From Flavobacterium undicola (GTDB lineage Bacteria; Bacteroidota; Bacteroidia; Flavobacteriales; Flavobacteriaceae): DNA of 64,000 nt. Position 1 is the stretch's first letter. Each line of letters opens with the position of its first letter. Both the position numbers and the translations under genes were made by a program. Of the stretch, positions 37,446-47,200 are shown piece by piece. The notes below the pieces were generated by a model, which saw only the letters and a program-made list of their open reading frames with translations, was not told where the DNA came from and searched no databases. The DNA lies in assembly GCF_009909155.2 (NCBI RefSeq), contig NZ_JAAAPM020000006.1, positions 95,278 to 159,277 of the forward strand. Direction: 5' to 3'.

Positions 37446-38548
37446 ATGAGTACAACTAATTTATTTACACCCTTTAATTTTAAGACACTAAATCTTAAAA
37501 ACAGAATTGTAATGGCACCTATGACGCGTTCCTTTTCTCCAAACGGAATTCCAACTGATGAAGTCGCTACTTACTATCAAAAAAGAGCCGAAGGAGAAGT
37601 GGGTTTAATATTATCCGAAGGAACGGTTATCGACAGACCTTCATCCTCAAATGATGGAAATGTTCCTCATTTTTATGGCAATCAGGCATTAAACGGATGG
37701 AAAAAAGTAATTAATGAAGTTCAACCGCTGGAGGTCAAATGGGACCGCAAATCTGGCACATGGGCATTATGGACAATCATCATTCGGGCTGGGTTCCGCC
37801 AGTTCCTTTTGAAGGTCCGTCCGGATTAAACCGTCCCGGTTTCAATAATGGAACTACGATGACTGAAAAAGATATTGAAAATACCATTCTTGCTTTTGGA
37901 AAAGCAGCTGCTGATGCTAAAAGATTGGGTTTTGATACTATCGAAATTCACGGTGCACACGGTTACTTGATTGACCAATTCTTTAATCCTGAAACCAATT
38001 TACGTACTGATATTTATGGTGGAAAAACAATAAAAGAACGCAATACCTTTGCCATTGAAGTGGTGAAAGAAATTAGAAGACAGGTAGGAAATGATTTTGC
38101 TGTGATTATGCGTTTCTCTCAATTCAAACCTTCTGATTACAATTATAAATTAGCGAAAACCCCTCAACAATTAGACTCCTGGCTTACACCACTTGTTGAT
38201 GCCGGAGTGGATATTTTGCATTGTTCACAACGTCGTTTCTGGGAATCGGAATTTGAAAATTCTGATTTGAATTTTGCAGGTTGGGCTAAAAAATTAACTG
38301 GAGCTCCAACCATTACTGTGGGTTCTGTTGGACTTTCTGGTGATTTCTTTGGTGCTTTTGCAGGCGAAAGTTCGCAACCAGCGTCTTTGGATGAACTAAC
38401 AAGACGTTTCGACAGAGGTGATTTTGATTTGGTTGCCGTTGGAAGACCTTTATTGTCTGACCCAAATTGGGTTGCCAAAATAAAAGCTGGAAAAACAGAG
38501 GAACTAGTAGGATTTAGCAAAGAAGCTTTAAGCGAATTGGTTTTATAA
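37446..38548 (+). pseudogene. Old Yellow Enzyme alkene reductase interrupted by a one-base frameshift
   Basis: Two overlapping frames together make a normal OYE of about 367 residues. The first (37446-37829) starts MSTTNLFTPFNFKTLNLKNR with MAPMTRS. The true second part resumes near AGGQMGPQIWHMG and includes the HGAHGYLIDQFFNPETN substrate-binding histidines, RFSQFKPSDYN and the FMN-phosphate VAVGRPLLSDPNW. The break lies at about 37722-37727, where one base appears missing between VIN-EVH and A-A-G-G-Q. A sequencing error would also explain it; otherwise the flavoenzyme is lost. A typical NADH:flavin oxidoreductase/xenobiotic reductase. Confidence 0.85.
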
Positions 38549-38581
38549 TTTTATATTCTGATTATTTAATTTAATTTAATT

Positions 38582-38624
38582 CAAACCCGACAGCTTTTAA
38601 AAAGCTGTCGGGTTTGTTTTTTTA
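38582..38624 (+). terminator. Rho-independent terminator after the OYE gene
   Basis: CAAACCCGACAGCTTTT (38582-38598) pairs perfectly with 38600-38616 and runs into a run of T residues. Confidence 0.9.
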
Positions 38625-38730
38625 TTTTCAATTCATAAGAATTAATTGAGTAAAAATACTACATTTGAAGAAATATGCTATGTAGTGCCTATCTATACAG
38701 GAGTTAGCGGTAATTTAATCCCAAAAAAAA

Positions 38731-38755
38731 GGACTGCCGAAGACAGTCCTGAATT
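38731..38755. terminator. Hairpin upstream of the Abi-like gene
   Basis: GGACTG (38731-38736) pairs with CAGTCC (38744-38749), flanked by an A tract on the left and a T-rich stretch on the right, so it could act in either direction. Further on, ACTTAAT (38763-38769) and ATTAAGT (38793-38799) form another stem. Both lie inside the leader of the first cassette-like unit. Confidence 0.45.
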
Positions 38756-38861
38756 TTCTTTTAACTTAATTACGTTGCTAAGCAAGAGGCTTGATTAAGT
38801 ATTACATTGCAAATTTACAATAATTTATTTAAGTTTACAAAGTAAGTTAAACCATTTTTTA

Positions 38862-39569
38862 ATGAGAATCAATAAAGTTAGAGGTCATCTTTCATCAGCA
38901 AGAATAAACAGATATTTAATTGCAACTGGAAATAATAATAGTAAAGCTATAAAATTATATAAGCATAACTTAAAAGTAAGTCAATCATTTTTACCAATAT
39001 TAAGTATCCTAGAAGTTGTAATAAGAAATAAAACAAACACAATTCTAACCTCTTACTTCACTGATTCTGATTGGATTATAAATCAAAAAAATGGCTTTAT
39101 GTCACATCCTTCATTAACGTATCGTCATCCATTGACTAATAGAATCATACATAATCATTTCTTAAAAAAATCTGTTGAAAAATCTGAAAACAAATTACAT
39201 AGACATGGTTTACCTTTAAGCAGTGGAAAAATTATATCTGACCAAAACTTTGGTTTCTGGACAGAATTGTTTGAATTGACATTTTATAGAATTTTAAGTG
39301 GAAGACCAATACAGATATTTACAAATTTACCCCCAAATACTAATAGAATTGATGTGATGAATCGCTTAGACAAAATTAGAAGTTTTAGAAATCGAATAAG
39401 CCATAGTGAGCCTATTTGTTTTCACAACAATAATATTGACTTTAGCAATGCTATTGATGTCTATAATACAATTTTAGAGATTTTTGATTGGATTGATCCT
39501 GAATTAAGAAAATTCATTAGTGATATTGATTCTGTATCAGTTAAGATAACTAATGCTCAGAAAATATAA
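38862..39569 (+). CDS. Abi-like abortive-infection HEPN protein
   Basis: The 235-residue, mostly helical cytoplasmic protein matches the Abi-like (AbiD/AbiF) group: the N-terminal ARINRYLIATGNNNSKAIKLY, the family LPILSILEVVIRNKTNTIL, FGFWTELFE, and the terminal RSFRNRISHSEPI. That last segment has the Rx4-6H motif of HEPN ribonucleases. Members give phage resistance by shutting down infected cells, probably through RNA cleavage. It is the first gene of the cassette-like array (38704-40876) and is much more AT-rich than its neighbours. An RNase role is inferred, not shown. Confidence 0.8.
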   Translation: MRINKVRGHLSSARINRYLIATGNNNSKAIKLYKHNLKVSQSFLPILSILEVVIRNKTNTILTSYFTDSDWIINQKNGFMSHPSLTYRHPLTNRIIHNHFLKKSVEKSENKLHRHGLPLSSGKIISDQNFGFWTELFELTFYRILSGRPIQIFTNLPPNTNRIDVMNRLDKIRSFRNRISHSEPICFHNNNIDFSNAIDVYNTILEIFDWIDPELRKFISDIDSVSVKITNAQKI

Positions 39570-39573
39570 AATA

Positions 39574-39704
39574 CCACTAAGAGCTACTACAACGCATTTG
39601 GGCAATTGGCTTAATGGAAAAATGGTTTTGTATTTGGGATGATTTGGAAAATCAGAAAATATGGCTTAATTTAATCCAAAACACACTGTACCATAACGTT
39701 ATAA
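39574..39704 (+). repeat. Cassette-associated palindromic repeat R1 (attC-like)
   Basis: About 131 bases following the Abi-like gene. It shares ATTTGGGCAATTGGCTTAAT, TTTTGTATTTGGGAT and GCTTAATT..CCAAAAC..CACTGTA with R2, and is an imperfect hairpin (CTTAAT/ATTAAG and TTTGG/CCAAA pairings). Its left end (CCACTAA at 39574-39580) is complementary, apart from a G-T and a bulge, to the start of its own unit (TTAGCGGTAATTT, 38704-38716). Its right end contains GTTATAA, which begins the next unit. Confidence 0.7.
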
Positions 39705-39728
39705 ATCATTTAAACCAACATTGAAAAA

Positions 39729-40250
39729 GTGACCAAAACAACAAAAAACATTTTCTTTTGGACTGCAACAGTATTTATTGTACTGACTGTTTATAGCTTA
39801 ACTATTGGACAAATTGTGCCTTATGAATTTGCTAACTCCAAACTATCGCAAAATTATTATGACTCTATAATGCAAGGATTTCCAATTGCAATATTATTGA
39901 CACTTTTTGGCACTATTAAAAAAGGAAATACAAAAACAAAAAATTGGATTTTTATAAGTATGACAATTTTGACTTCTATTTTATCATTTGCTTTAATGGT
40001 AAGTTTAGTTTTTAACATTGGCTTCGGTTCTTGGACAACTTTTTCCACTATTTACAGACATAAAACAGAAGACTTAGTTATTAAAGAACAGCGTTATGAT
40101 ATTGGTGCGTTAGGTTATGGCAGACATCGAATTGTAAAATTGAAACCTATTTTAAAATTTTGGGTTTTACCAACAGAAGTTGACACAGCAAAGATTGACA
40201 AAAATGAGTGGAAATTTGTAAATGAAGAAGGAGATATAAAATTTCCATAA
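39729..40250 (+). CDS. Unknown membrane protein in cassette-like unit 2
   Basis: The 173-residue protein starts with GTG; no family is recognised. It has three hydrophobic segments at about residues 9-29, 47-63 and 73-97, then a soluble C-terminal part (about 100-173) with paired charged motifs such as HKTEDLVIKEQRYDIGALGY. It is the only gene of the unit between repeats R1 and R2. It has no promoter match of its own, so it may be read from outside the array. Confidence 0.7.
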   Translation: MTKTTKNIFFWTATVFIVLTVYSLTIGQIVPYEFANSKLSQNYYDSIMQGFPIAILLTLFGTIKKGNTKTKNWIFISMTILTSILSFALMVSLVFNIGFGSWTTFSTIYRHKTEDLVIKEQRYDIGALGYGRHRIVKLKPILKFWVLPTEVDTAKIDKNEWKFVNEEGDIKFP

Positions 40251-40274
40251 AGCATCTATCAGAAAATAAACGAA

Positions 40275-40408
40275 CTATAACAACTATAAAGGATTTGGAC
40301 AATTGGCTTAATGGAAATAATATAATTTTGTATTTGGGATGACTGGGTAAATCCGAATAATGAGCTTAATTAAGTCCAAAACCCACTGTAATAACAGAAC
40401 TTTAGCGA
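40275..40408 (+). repeat. Cassette-associated palindromic repeat R2 (attC-like)
   Basis: About 134 bases following the unit 2 gene, aligning with R1 over most of its length. TTTGGAC pairs with GTCCAAA and CTTAAT with ATTAAG, giving an imperfect hairpin with a central GGGAT/ATCC stem. The left end has CTATAAC (40275-40281), complementary to GTTATAA at the start of the same unit. The right end has TTAGCGACTATTG (40402-40414), the start of unit 3. Confidence 0.75.
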
Positions 40409-40440
40409 CTATTGCTAGAAACTATATCTAAATTAGAACT

Positions 40441-40815
40441 ATGAAAAAAGCCTTTTCAATATTATTTTTTTTTCTAAGCATTTCGTCATTTTCTCAGAAA
40501 GAGAAATTACTCGGCAAATGGGAAATTTATTTAAACACTGCCGTTGATGTTAACGACACATTTGAGAATGATGCAAAAGTAAATTTTTCACCAAATCAAA
40601 CCGTAGTGATAAATGATGATGGAAAAAAAATAATTTTAAGTTGGGAGCTAAAAAATGAGGTACTAACTTTTGGTTGTACTCAAAAAAATAATTTCCCGAG
40701 GTTTTGTAAAAGTAAATTCAGGGTGAAATTTGACGAAAAAGACTCAATGTTGATGTTGATTAATATTGATGAAGACAAATCCTTTACGTTAAAAAAACTG
40801 GACAATAGTCGCTAA
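40441..40815 (+). CDS. Small secreted lipocalin-like protein in cassette-like unit 3
   Basis: The 124-residue protein has a signal peptide cleaved after about residue 19 (SSFSQ). The mature part opens with KLLGKWEIYLNTA and has alternating beta-strand-like segments (VVINDDGKKIILSWELKNEV, FRVKFDEKDSMLMLINID), as in small lipocalin-like domains. Its stop codon lies within the CAATAGTCGCTAA at the left end of R3. It is the only gene of the unit. No specific function can be given. Confidence 0.7.
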   Translation: MKKAFSILFFFLSISSFSQKEKLLGKWEIYLNTAVDVNDTFENDAKVNFSPNQTVVINDDGKKIILSWELKNEVLTFGCTQKNNFPRFCKSKFRVKFDEKDSMLMLINIDEDKSFTLKKLDNSR

Positions 40816-40876
40816 CAGCTACAACAGATTTGGGCAATCGGCTTAATGGGAAGTTGGTTTTGTATTTGGGATTGTA
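40803..40876 (+). repeat. Left half of a cassette-associated repeat R3
   Basis: CAATAGTCGCTAA (40803-40815) is the exact complement of TTAGCGACTATTG at the start of the unit (40402-40414), a 13-bp inverted pair bracketing the gene. Then ACAGATTTGGGCAATCGG, CTTAATGG and TTTTGTATTTGGGATTGTA match R1 and R2. The right half is missing and is replaced by the terminator of the second glycan locus. Confidence 0.72.
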
Positions 40877-40878
40877 TT

Positions 40879-40921
40879 AAAAACTAGGGCTTTGATTATA
40901 AAATCAAAGCCCTAGTTTTTT
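40879..40921. terminator. Bidirectional terminator
   Basis: A perfect 19-bp stem (40879-40897 with 40902-40920, core CTAGGGCTTTGATT) with A and T tracts at its ends. It serves the end of the second glycan operon on the minus strand and the cassette array on the plus strand. Confidence 0.92.
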
Positions 40922-40954
40922 AGTTTACTTTCTTGTATCGTTTCAAATAACAAA

Positions 40955-42604
40955 TTAATTATAAGTCGCTGTATAAGTAACGATGGATCGAGCCGGAATT
41001 TCAAACTTATCTACAGTAACATTTGTTGCTTTTTTTAAATTTGAATTTTCAGAAGTAACATACGGAGTTAATTCATTATTCTTTACCGTAGTTCCATTCA
41101 AATTAAGTTTATACGATCTCGATAAATCACTGTAATTAACAGCTACAATTACCAGTTTCTTTTTAGAAACATCTTTATAAGCAGTCAACATTACATCAGT
41201 AGCCGCCGATGTAGCATTTTGGTTCGCTATTTGAAGTCGGATCATTCCAGGACGAACAAAAAGAGAATAATTCCCTAAAGCCCACAGCAATTTGGAATCA
41301 TGATAAAAACCATCCGTTTTACAATAATTGGCATCAGCAGCAACACTGGTACTGAGACCATTATTAGCACCATTATCTAAATAAATCAATCCATCCTTAT
41401 AATCATATCGGCTTAGGGCAGTCCACCATTGCCATGATGAAGCATTAGCTACTGCAATGTCATTATGAATTGTTCGCGCCACAAATAATGCGGTCTTCAT
41501 CCCAAGATCGCGTTGATTGCCTGATCCTCCCGGAATTTCAGCAGCACCAGGATTCTCTAATATAGAATATTCTGTTTGCCAATACTTTAAATTCCCCATT
41601 TGTTTCACTCTGGAATTCAATTTTTCACGATGGCTTATCATATCATTTACGGGCCAGGAAGTAAAATAACTATGCCCCGAAATTACTTTTTTAACATTAG
41701 GGAGTTGTGCTATATTTGTTGAAGTACTACCAAAAAAAGCATTTATCTGATCATCTCTATTTTCCCCATTAACATTTTCATATAAATAATTAACCTGGGC
41801 AGCTTCACCAAGAACAATTTCTGTATTTAGTGATTTAGCTTTCATTTTATCTGATAATAACTTACTAAAATCAAACATCTCTTGATTAGTCGCAGGTGTT
41901 CCTTCCTGACTGGCCTGTCCATTATTTCCTACCATCCAATCCCATTGCGGCTCATTTATTGGACTTAAATAATCAAAATTCACCCCTTCATTACGTTGTA
42001 AATTATCAATACAATCCACCAGAAAATCGGCATAATTAGTGAGTAAGCCCGGTTTAATATTCATATTGTTTTTCTGTGGTGAAAAAGCTTTTCCATTTAT
42101 TGTCATTTGCACTGGTGGACTAACCGTAAAAGCCAGGAATTTCTCTACCCCACGACTTTTTGCGGCTTGTAAAAACCATCTTTGCCCTGCTTGTTTTGTC
42201 CAATCATAACTTCCATCTGGTTTTTGAAAACATTCGGCTCTTCTCCATTCATCTGTAATATTACTATTGGAGCCTTGTTCCATACTACCGGCACCTAAAT
42301 AGAATCTCCAAATGGAAAGTCCAATCCCCTTTGGGTTACCGGAAGCATCAAATTCTTTACTAAAAAGTAAGTCGGCTATTGCATTTCTTTTGTCAATGGG
42401 CCAATTCTTTCCTACCATCTGAGTTCGCCAAGCATCGGATGCTCCAAAACCATCCATCGTTTGCAACTCCTGGCTTAAATCAATTTTTATTTCTCTGGCA
42501 TCAGAAGCCTTTGGTGGTGGATCTAAATTTACTTCAGATGAACAGGATAAAACTAACAAGCCTAAAAAGAATAGGCTTGATAAAGTTATTTTTAATTTTT
42601 TCAT
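40955..42604 (-). CDS. GH30-family glycosidase lipoprotein
   Basis: The 549-residue lipoprotein has the cysteine at about 21 (LVLSC). The TIM barrel begins with MDGFGASDAWRTQM. Acid/base E218 lies in SPINEPQWDW and nucleophile E345 in YWQTEYSI, the clan GH-A pair as arranged in GH30. A C-terminal beta domain (about 470-549) wraps back as in this family. Family GH30 includes xylanases, beta-1,6-glucanases and beta-1,6-galactanases; I cannot assign the subfamily. It is the last gene of the operon, 4 bases after susD. The two GH2 enzymes in the operon favour a beta-galactan-type side chain. Confidence 0.85.
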   Translation of the reverse strand: MKKLKITLSSLFFLGLLVLSCSSEVNLDPPPKASDAREIKIDLSQELQTMDGFGASDAWRTQMVGKNWPIDKRNAIADLLFSKEFDASGNPKGIGLSIWRFYLGAGSMEQGSNSNITDEWRRAECFQKPDGSYDWTKQAGQRWFLQAAKSRGVEKFLAFTVSPPVQMTINGKAFSPQKNNMNIKPGLLTNYADFLVDCIDNLQRNEGVNFDYLSPINEPQWDWMVGNNGQASQEGTPATNQEMFDFSKLLSDKMKAKSLNTEIVLGEAAQVNYLYENVNGENRDDQINAFFGSTSTNIAQLPNVKKVISGHSYFTSWPVNDMISHREKLNSRVKQMGNLKYWQTEYSILENPGAAEIPGGSGNQRDLGMKTALFVARTIHNDIAVANASSWQWWTALSRYDYKDGLIYLDNGANNGLSTSVAADANYCKTDGFYHDSKLLWALGNYSLFVRPGMIRLQIANQNATSAATDVMLTAYKDVSKKKLVIVAVNYSDLSRSYKLNLNGTTVKNNELTPYVTSENSNLKKATNVTVDKFEIPARSIVTYTATYN

Positions 42605-42608
42605 AATT

Positions 42609-44228
42609 TTAATAATTTGGATTCTGCTTGATTACTCCCCCACTTCTATCTATTTCAGATTGAGGTATAGGCCAAACAAGATTTTTGTTTATATCAAAAT
42701 GCACTCCTTTGTCTTGAAGTTCTTTTAAATTAGAAGTTTCATTTTTATCGGTTGACAAAGTAGTATTATAAAGTACAAAGCTTCCTGAAGGTCCCAAAAG
42801 ACTAGCAATTACAGGCTTATTAGTATCAGGGTCAATTTCACGTCGAATATCAAACAGTCGAAGACCTTCAAAAGCTAATTCCATACGACGTTCTTTCCAA
42901 ATGGCTTTAAGTATATTATTCCCCGAAACCAAACCTTTCTTTGGTGTAAGATTTACCCGGGCACGAATAACATCTACATCATCCATTGCCAATGCCAGAC
43001 TACCCAAATGAAAATTTGCCTCAGCACGGGTCAAATACATTTCGGCCAAACGTAGTACCGGAAGATTAAGTGGCGCATTACCATAAGTACTTACCAGTGT
43101 ACGACGGGTTGCTATAGGAATATAATATTTGCGAATAATACGACCCGACTTACTTTGTTTTAAATCCCATATATGAGTAGGATTATTTATTTCATCACCA
43201 TAAGCAGCATCACCGCTTACTGTAATTGTACTGCGACGACGAATGATATCATTTTCAGACAAATAACACTTTTCTAAATCGCTTGTGGGTACACACCATC
43301 CCCATCCATCCATTACATCAGAGGCACTTTGACTTGGAAAATTATCTTTAGATTCTCCCCTGGCTCCAGTGAATGTAGACATGATGTTTCCTAATTGTTT
43401 ACTGGAATCACTGCTGGTTTGAGATTCTAAAATAGTCTCTACTCCATTATGATTTTTTACATTCCAAATGTTTAAAAAATTACCTTCTAAAGTAAATCCT
43501 CCTTCAGTAATTACCTTGTTTGCATAGGTTTTAGCATTATCCCATTTCTCCTGAAACAAAGACACTCTTGCCAGTAATGCATAGCTTGCCCATTTCGTTA
43601 CTCTACCTTTATCTGCTCCTGAATAAGATGGTTTTAATAAATCGGCAGCTTTCAAAAGATCGGCTTCGATACTTGCATAAACGGCTTCCTTAGTCGCTCT
43701 TTCTAATTTCAAATCACCCGTTCCCAAAGGATTTAAGACTAAAGGAACTCCTCCAAAATTATTTACTAAATCATAGTAATTATAAGCACGCAGAAACAAT
43801 GATTCTCCTAAATATTGATTTTTTTGAGCTTCACTTATTGGCGCTTTCTGAATCCCTTCTATGGCAACATTACATGCTCCAATATTTTCATAACGGGTCT
43901 TAAACAAGTCTGACAGATACCCCATTCTATTTGGAGTCATTAAATATTGAGCTGCCGGAATAAAACCTGAAGCATCTTGTCCGGTATTCCCCATCCAGGC
44001 ATCATCTGTAGCGGTTTCATTTGCCAGTCTACCAGGAATCAGTTGATACCAGTCGTAGTGTAAAAATGCGCGCTTATATAAATCATTTACAAAAGTCTGG
44101 CATTCTTCAGAGGTTGAAAAATAATTGTCGAGAGTTTGTGTTCCTCTCTCATCATGTACTATAAAATCATTACTACAAGAGCTTGAAATAATACATAAGG
44201 TTATGATTGATAAAAATATTTTTTTCAT
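42609..44228 (-). CDS. SusD-like surface glycan-binding lipoprotein
   Basis: The start at 44228 (MKKIFLSIITLCIISSSC) gives 539 residues with the lipidated cysteine at 18; the longer frame from 44294 would overlap susC. SusD motifs are present: YLGESLFLRAYNYYDLVNNFGGVPLV (about 130-155), VLRLAEMYLTRAEANF and ILKAIWKERRMELAFEGLRLFDIRRE. It pairs with the SusC protein encoded 11 bases upstream. It is quite different from the mannan-locus SusD, fitting another glycan. Confidence 0.93.
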   Translation of the reverse strand: MKKIFLSIITLCIISSSCSNDFIVHDERGTQTLDNYFSTSEECQTFVNDLYKRAFLHYDWYQLIPGRLANETATDDAWMGNTGQDASGFIPAAQYLMTPNRMGYLSDLFKTRYENIGACNVAIEGIQKAPISEAQKNQYLGESLFLRAYNYYDLVNNFGGVPLVLNPLGTGDLKLERATKEAVYASIEADLLKAADLLKPSYSGADKGRVTKWASYALLARVSLFQEKWDNAKTYANKVITEGGFTLEGNFLNIWNVKNHNGVETILESQTSSDSSKQLGNIMSTFTGARGESKDNFPSQSASDVMDGWGWCVPTSDLEKCYLSENDIIRRRSTITVSGDAAYGDEINNPTHIWDLKQSKSGRIIRKYYIPIATRRTLVSTYGNAPLNLPVLRLAEMYLTRAEANFHLGSLALAMDDVDVIRARVNLTPKKGLVSGNNILKAIWKERRMELAFEGLRLFDIRREIDPDTNKPVIASLLGPSGSFVLYNTTLSTDKNETSNLKELQDKGVHFDINKNLVWPIPQSEIDRSGGVIKQNPNY

Positions 44229-44239
44229 GATTTTTTTAA

Positions 44240-47200
44240 TTAAAATGCTACATTTATTCCAAATAAAACCGTTTTTTGAACCGGATAATTCCATCCTCCA
44301 AATCCAAAACCAAGTACGTCTCCACCAACCTCAGGTTCTACTCCTGAATATTTTGTTATAGTCAACAAGTTTTGACCTGAAACTGAACATCTAATTTTAT
44401 CAAACCCTAATTTGTTTTCAATTGTATATCCAAGTTGAATATTCTTTAAACGGGCAAACGATCCATCTTCAACATAGTAGGATGAAAATTTCGAGAAATT
44501 TTGATTGTTATCAGTTTGTGACAAACGAGGAACTGAATTAGAAGTTCCCTCGCCATGCCATGCTTGATCTGACAAACCACTAATTTTATTTGTTCGGGAT
44601 AAAGCATTATAAAGTTCATCTTTATTCTGATTTACGATATCATTACCAATACTAGAATAGATGTTGGCTATGAAATCAAAATTTTTATAAGAAGCATTTA
44701 AATTCAAACCTACAGTATATTTTGCCCAAGGAGAACCAATTTTAGTTCTATCGTCAGCATTCAGAACTCCATCTCCATTTACATCAACAAAACGTACATC
44801 ACCTGCTTTTGCATAAGGTTGCAATAAATCGCCATTATTATTTGTATGAGCATTTAACTCCACATTATTTTGAAACAAACCATCCGCTTTATAGCCATAG
44901 AAAAAACCCGGTTCATCGTTTTCAACTGTCAAGGTTTTTTCTCCATTTCCAAATAACTGCTCATTATCAACACTTAACTTGGTCATTTTTACATTAGATT
45001 TTGTAAAATTCAAATTAGCACCATAATTAAAATCTCCTACTTTGTTTTTATAAGACAAACTAAATTCTAAACCTTGTGCCCTCATAGAACCTACATTAGA
45101 CCAGATTCGGGCATCATTAGGATAACCGCTATAATTAGGATATGATTTTTGAAACAACATATTCTCAGTTGTTTTAGTGTAAAACTCTACAGTACCTGAA
45201 AGTTTGTTTTGGAAAAAACCAAAATCAATACCTGCATTTAAATCCTCAACCGTTTCCCATTTAATGTCTTTATTAGGAACAGCACTTGGATAAGTTGTAT
45301 TCACCACTACATCTCCAAAAGTGAAAAAATTTTGTCCCAACTTGGACAAATAAACACTTGCCGGTAAATTTTGATTCCCAACTTTACCCCAACCTATTCT
45401 GAATTTAAGATCACTCAAAACATCTGAATATTTAGACATGAAACTCTCGTTAGAAGCTTTCCATGCAAAAGAAGCAGAAGGGAAAGAAGCCCATTTATTA
45501 TTAGCTAAAAATTTAGAAGAACCATCACGTCTGTAAGTTGCTGTTAAGTAATATTTGCTATCAAAATTATAAGTCAAACGACTTAAATAAGACACAATTG
45601 AATTAGTATATGAAGTACCTGAAGTTTGAGGATTTAAAGTACCTGCATTTAACTCTTGCAATTCTTCACTGTTATTCGGTAGTTTTGATCTTGTTCCGCT
45701 TAAATTTGCTCCATTATACTCCTCAGCTGTATTACCAATCATAAGGCTTACATTATGCTTATCGGCAAAAGTATTGCTATAAGTTGCAGTATTTTGTAAA
45801 CTCCATGAACGTGTCAAATTGGTACTACGGGAAATGTTATTAATCAATAAACTTTCATGGGCTACGTCAATTATAAAATCAGGATTAAAATTATCTGAAA
45901 TAGTTGAATTTATCTCATAAGAACCTTGTGAACGTATAATCAAACCTTTTACAGGGCTTAATTGAATATATCCATTGGAAGCAAGCGAGTATTGTTTGTT
46001 CTCTGAATTGAATCGTTTTACAGCTGCAATAGGATTCCAAACATAAGTAGGCGATCTGGCATAAATGCTATATTCATTCTCCGTTCCTGTCAATTGATCT
46101 GCTGGTTTGTAAATAGGTGTAATAGGATCGATTCTGTCAAAATCAGCCCAATTTCCAGGATTTCCCCATGATTCATATCTTGGATTCAATGAAAATCCTG
46201 CTGATACTTTTTTAGAAAATTTATAATCAGATGAGATACGTGAAGTAAATTTTTCCCATCCTCCTTTTTCATAAAAAGAATCCTGTTTATAAAAATTTAG
46301 ACTTACAGCAAAAGTGTGAGTGTCTGTTCCTCCCTGCAATCCAAAGCTTACATTGCTAACTGCCGCTCTTTCTTTAATCCCTGCATTCCACCAGTCAGTT
46401 GATTTTCCTCTGTAACTAGCAGGATCTCCAAACTCAGCCGGAAATCCCGATTGAATGGCTGCAGTGTTAAATATAGTGGCATACTCTTCGGCATTTGCCA
46501 TATTGTATGGATTTTTCATCAATTGAACTCCATAACTTGTATCCAGATTAAATTTAATTGCTCCCGATTTACCTCTTTTAGTTGTAATTAAAACAACACC
46601 ATTAGAAGCCCTACTACCATAAATTGCACTTGCTGATGCGTCTTTAAGGATTTCCATACTTTCTATTTCATTTGTATTTAGAAAGTTAATATTGGTTCCC
46701 ATTGGTATACCATCAACAACATAAAGTGGATCAGTACTTAAATTAATAGTTGATATTCCTCGAATAAAAACTTTAGGTACTGAACCTGGTCCTCCACTAT
46801 TCACGACCTGTATACCTGCTGCTTTTCCTTGTAAAGACTCAGATGCATTACCTACAGTCATCGTCTTTAACTCCTTACCTTTGACGGTAGCTATAGAACT
46901 GGTTAAATCACTTTTCTTGATAGCGGCAAAACCTACAACCACAATCTCATCTAATTTGTTATCAGAACTTTCAAGTACCACATTAATCGTCGTATTTTCC
47001 CCTACTTTAACTAATTTAGTAGTAAAGCCTAAATAAGAAAATTCAATTTCTGATTGCTTATTAGATACATTAATAGAATAATTACCATTACCATCTGAGA
47101 CTGTTCCAATCTTTGTGCCTTTTACAATAACATTTACGCCTATAAGAGGTTCTTTCTTTGAGTCAGACACAGTACCTTTAATTGTGTTTTGTCCAATAGA

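Noticed and set aside
38549..38703. A left attC-like half-site before the first cassette-like unit
   Set aside because: The expected AAGTCCAAAAC...CACTGTA half was searched for and is absent; only the complementary unit start at 38704 is seen.
44229..44294. Longer N-terminus of the second SusD
   Set aside because: It overlaps the susC end; the lipoprotein signal peptide starts at 44228.
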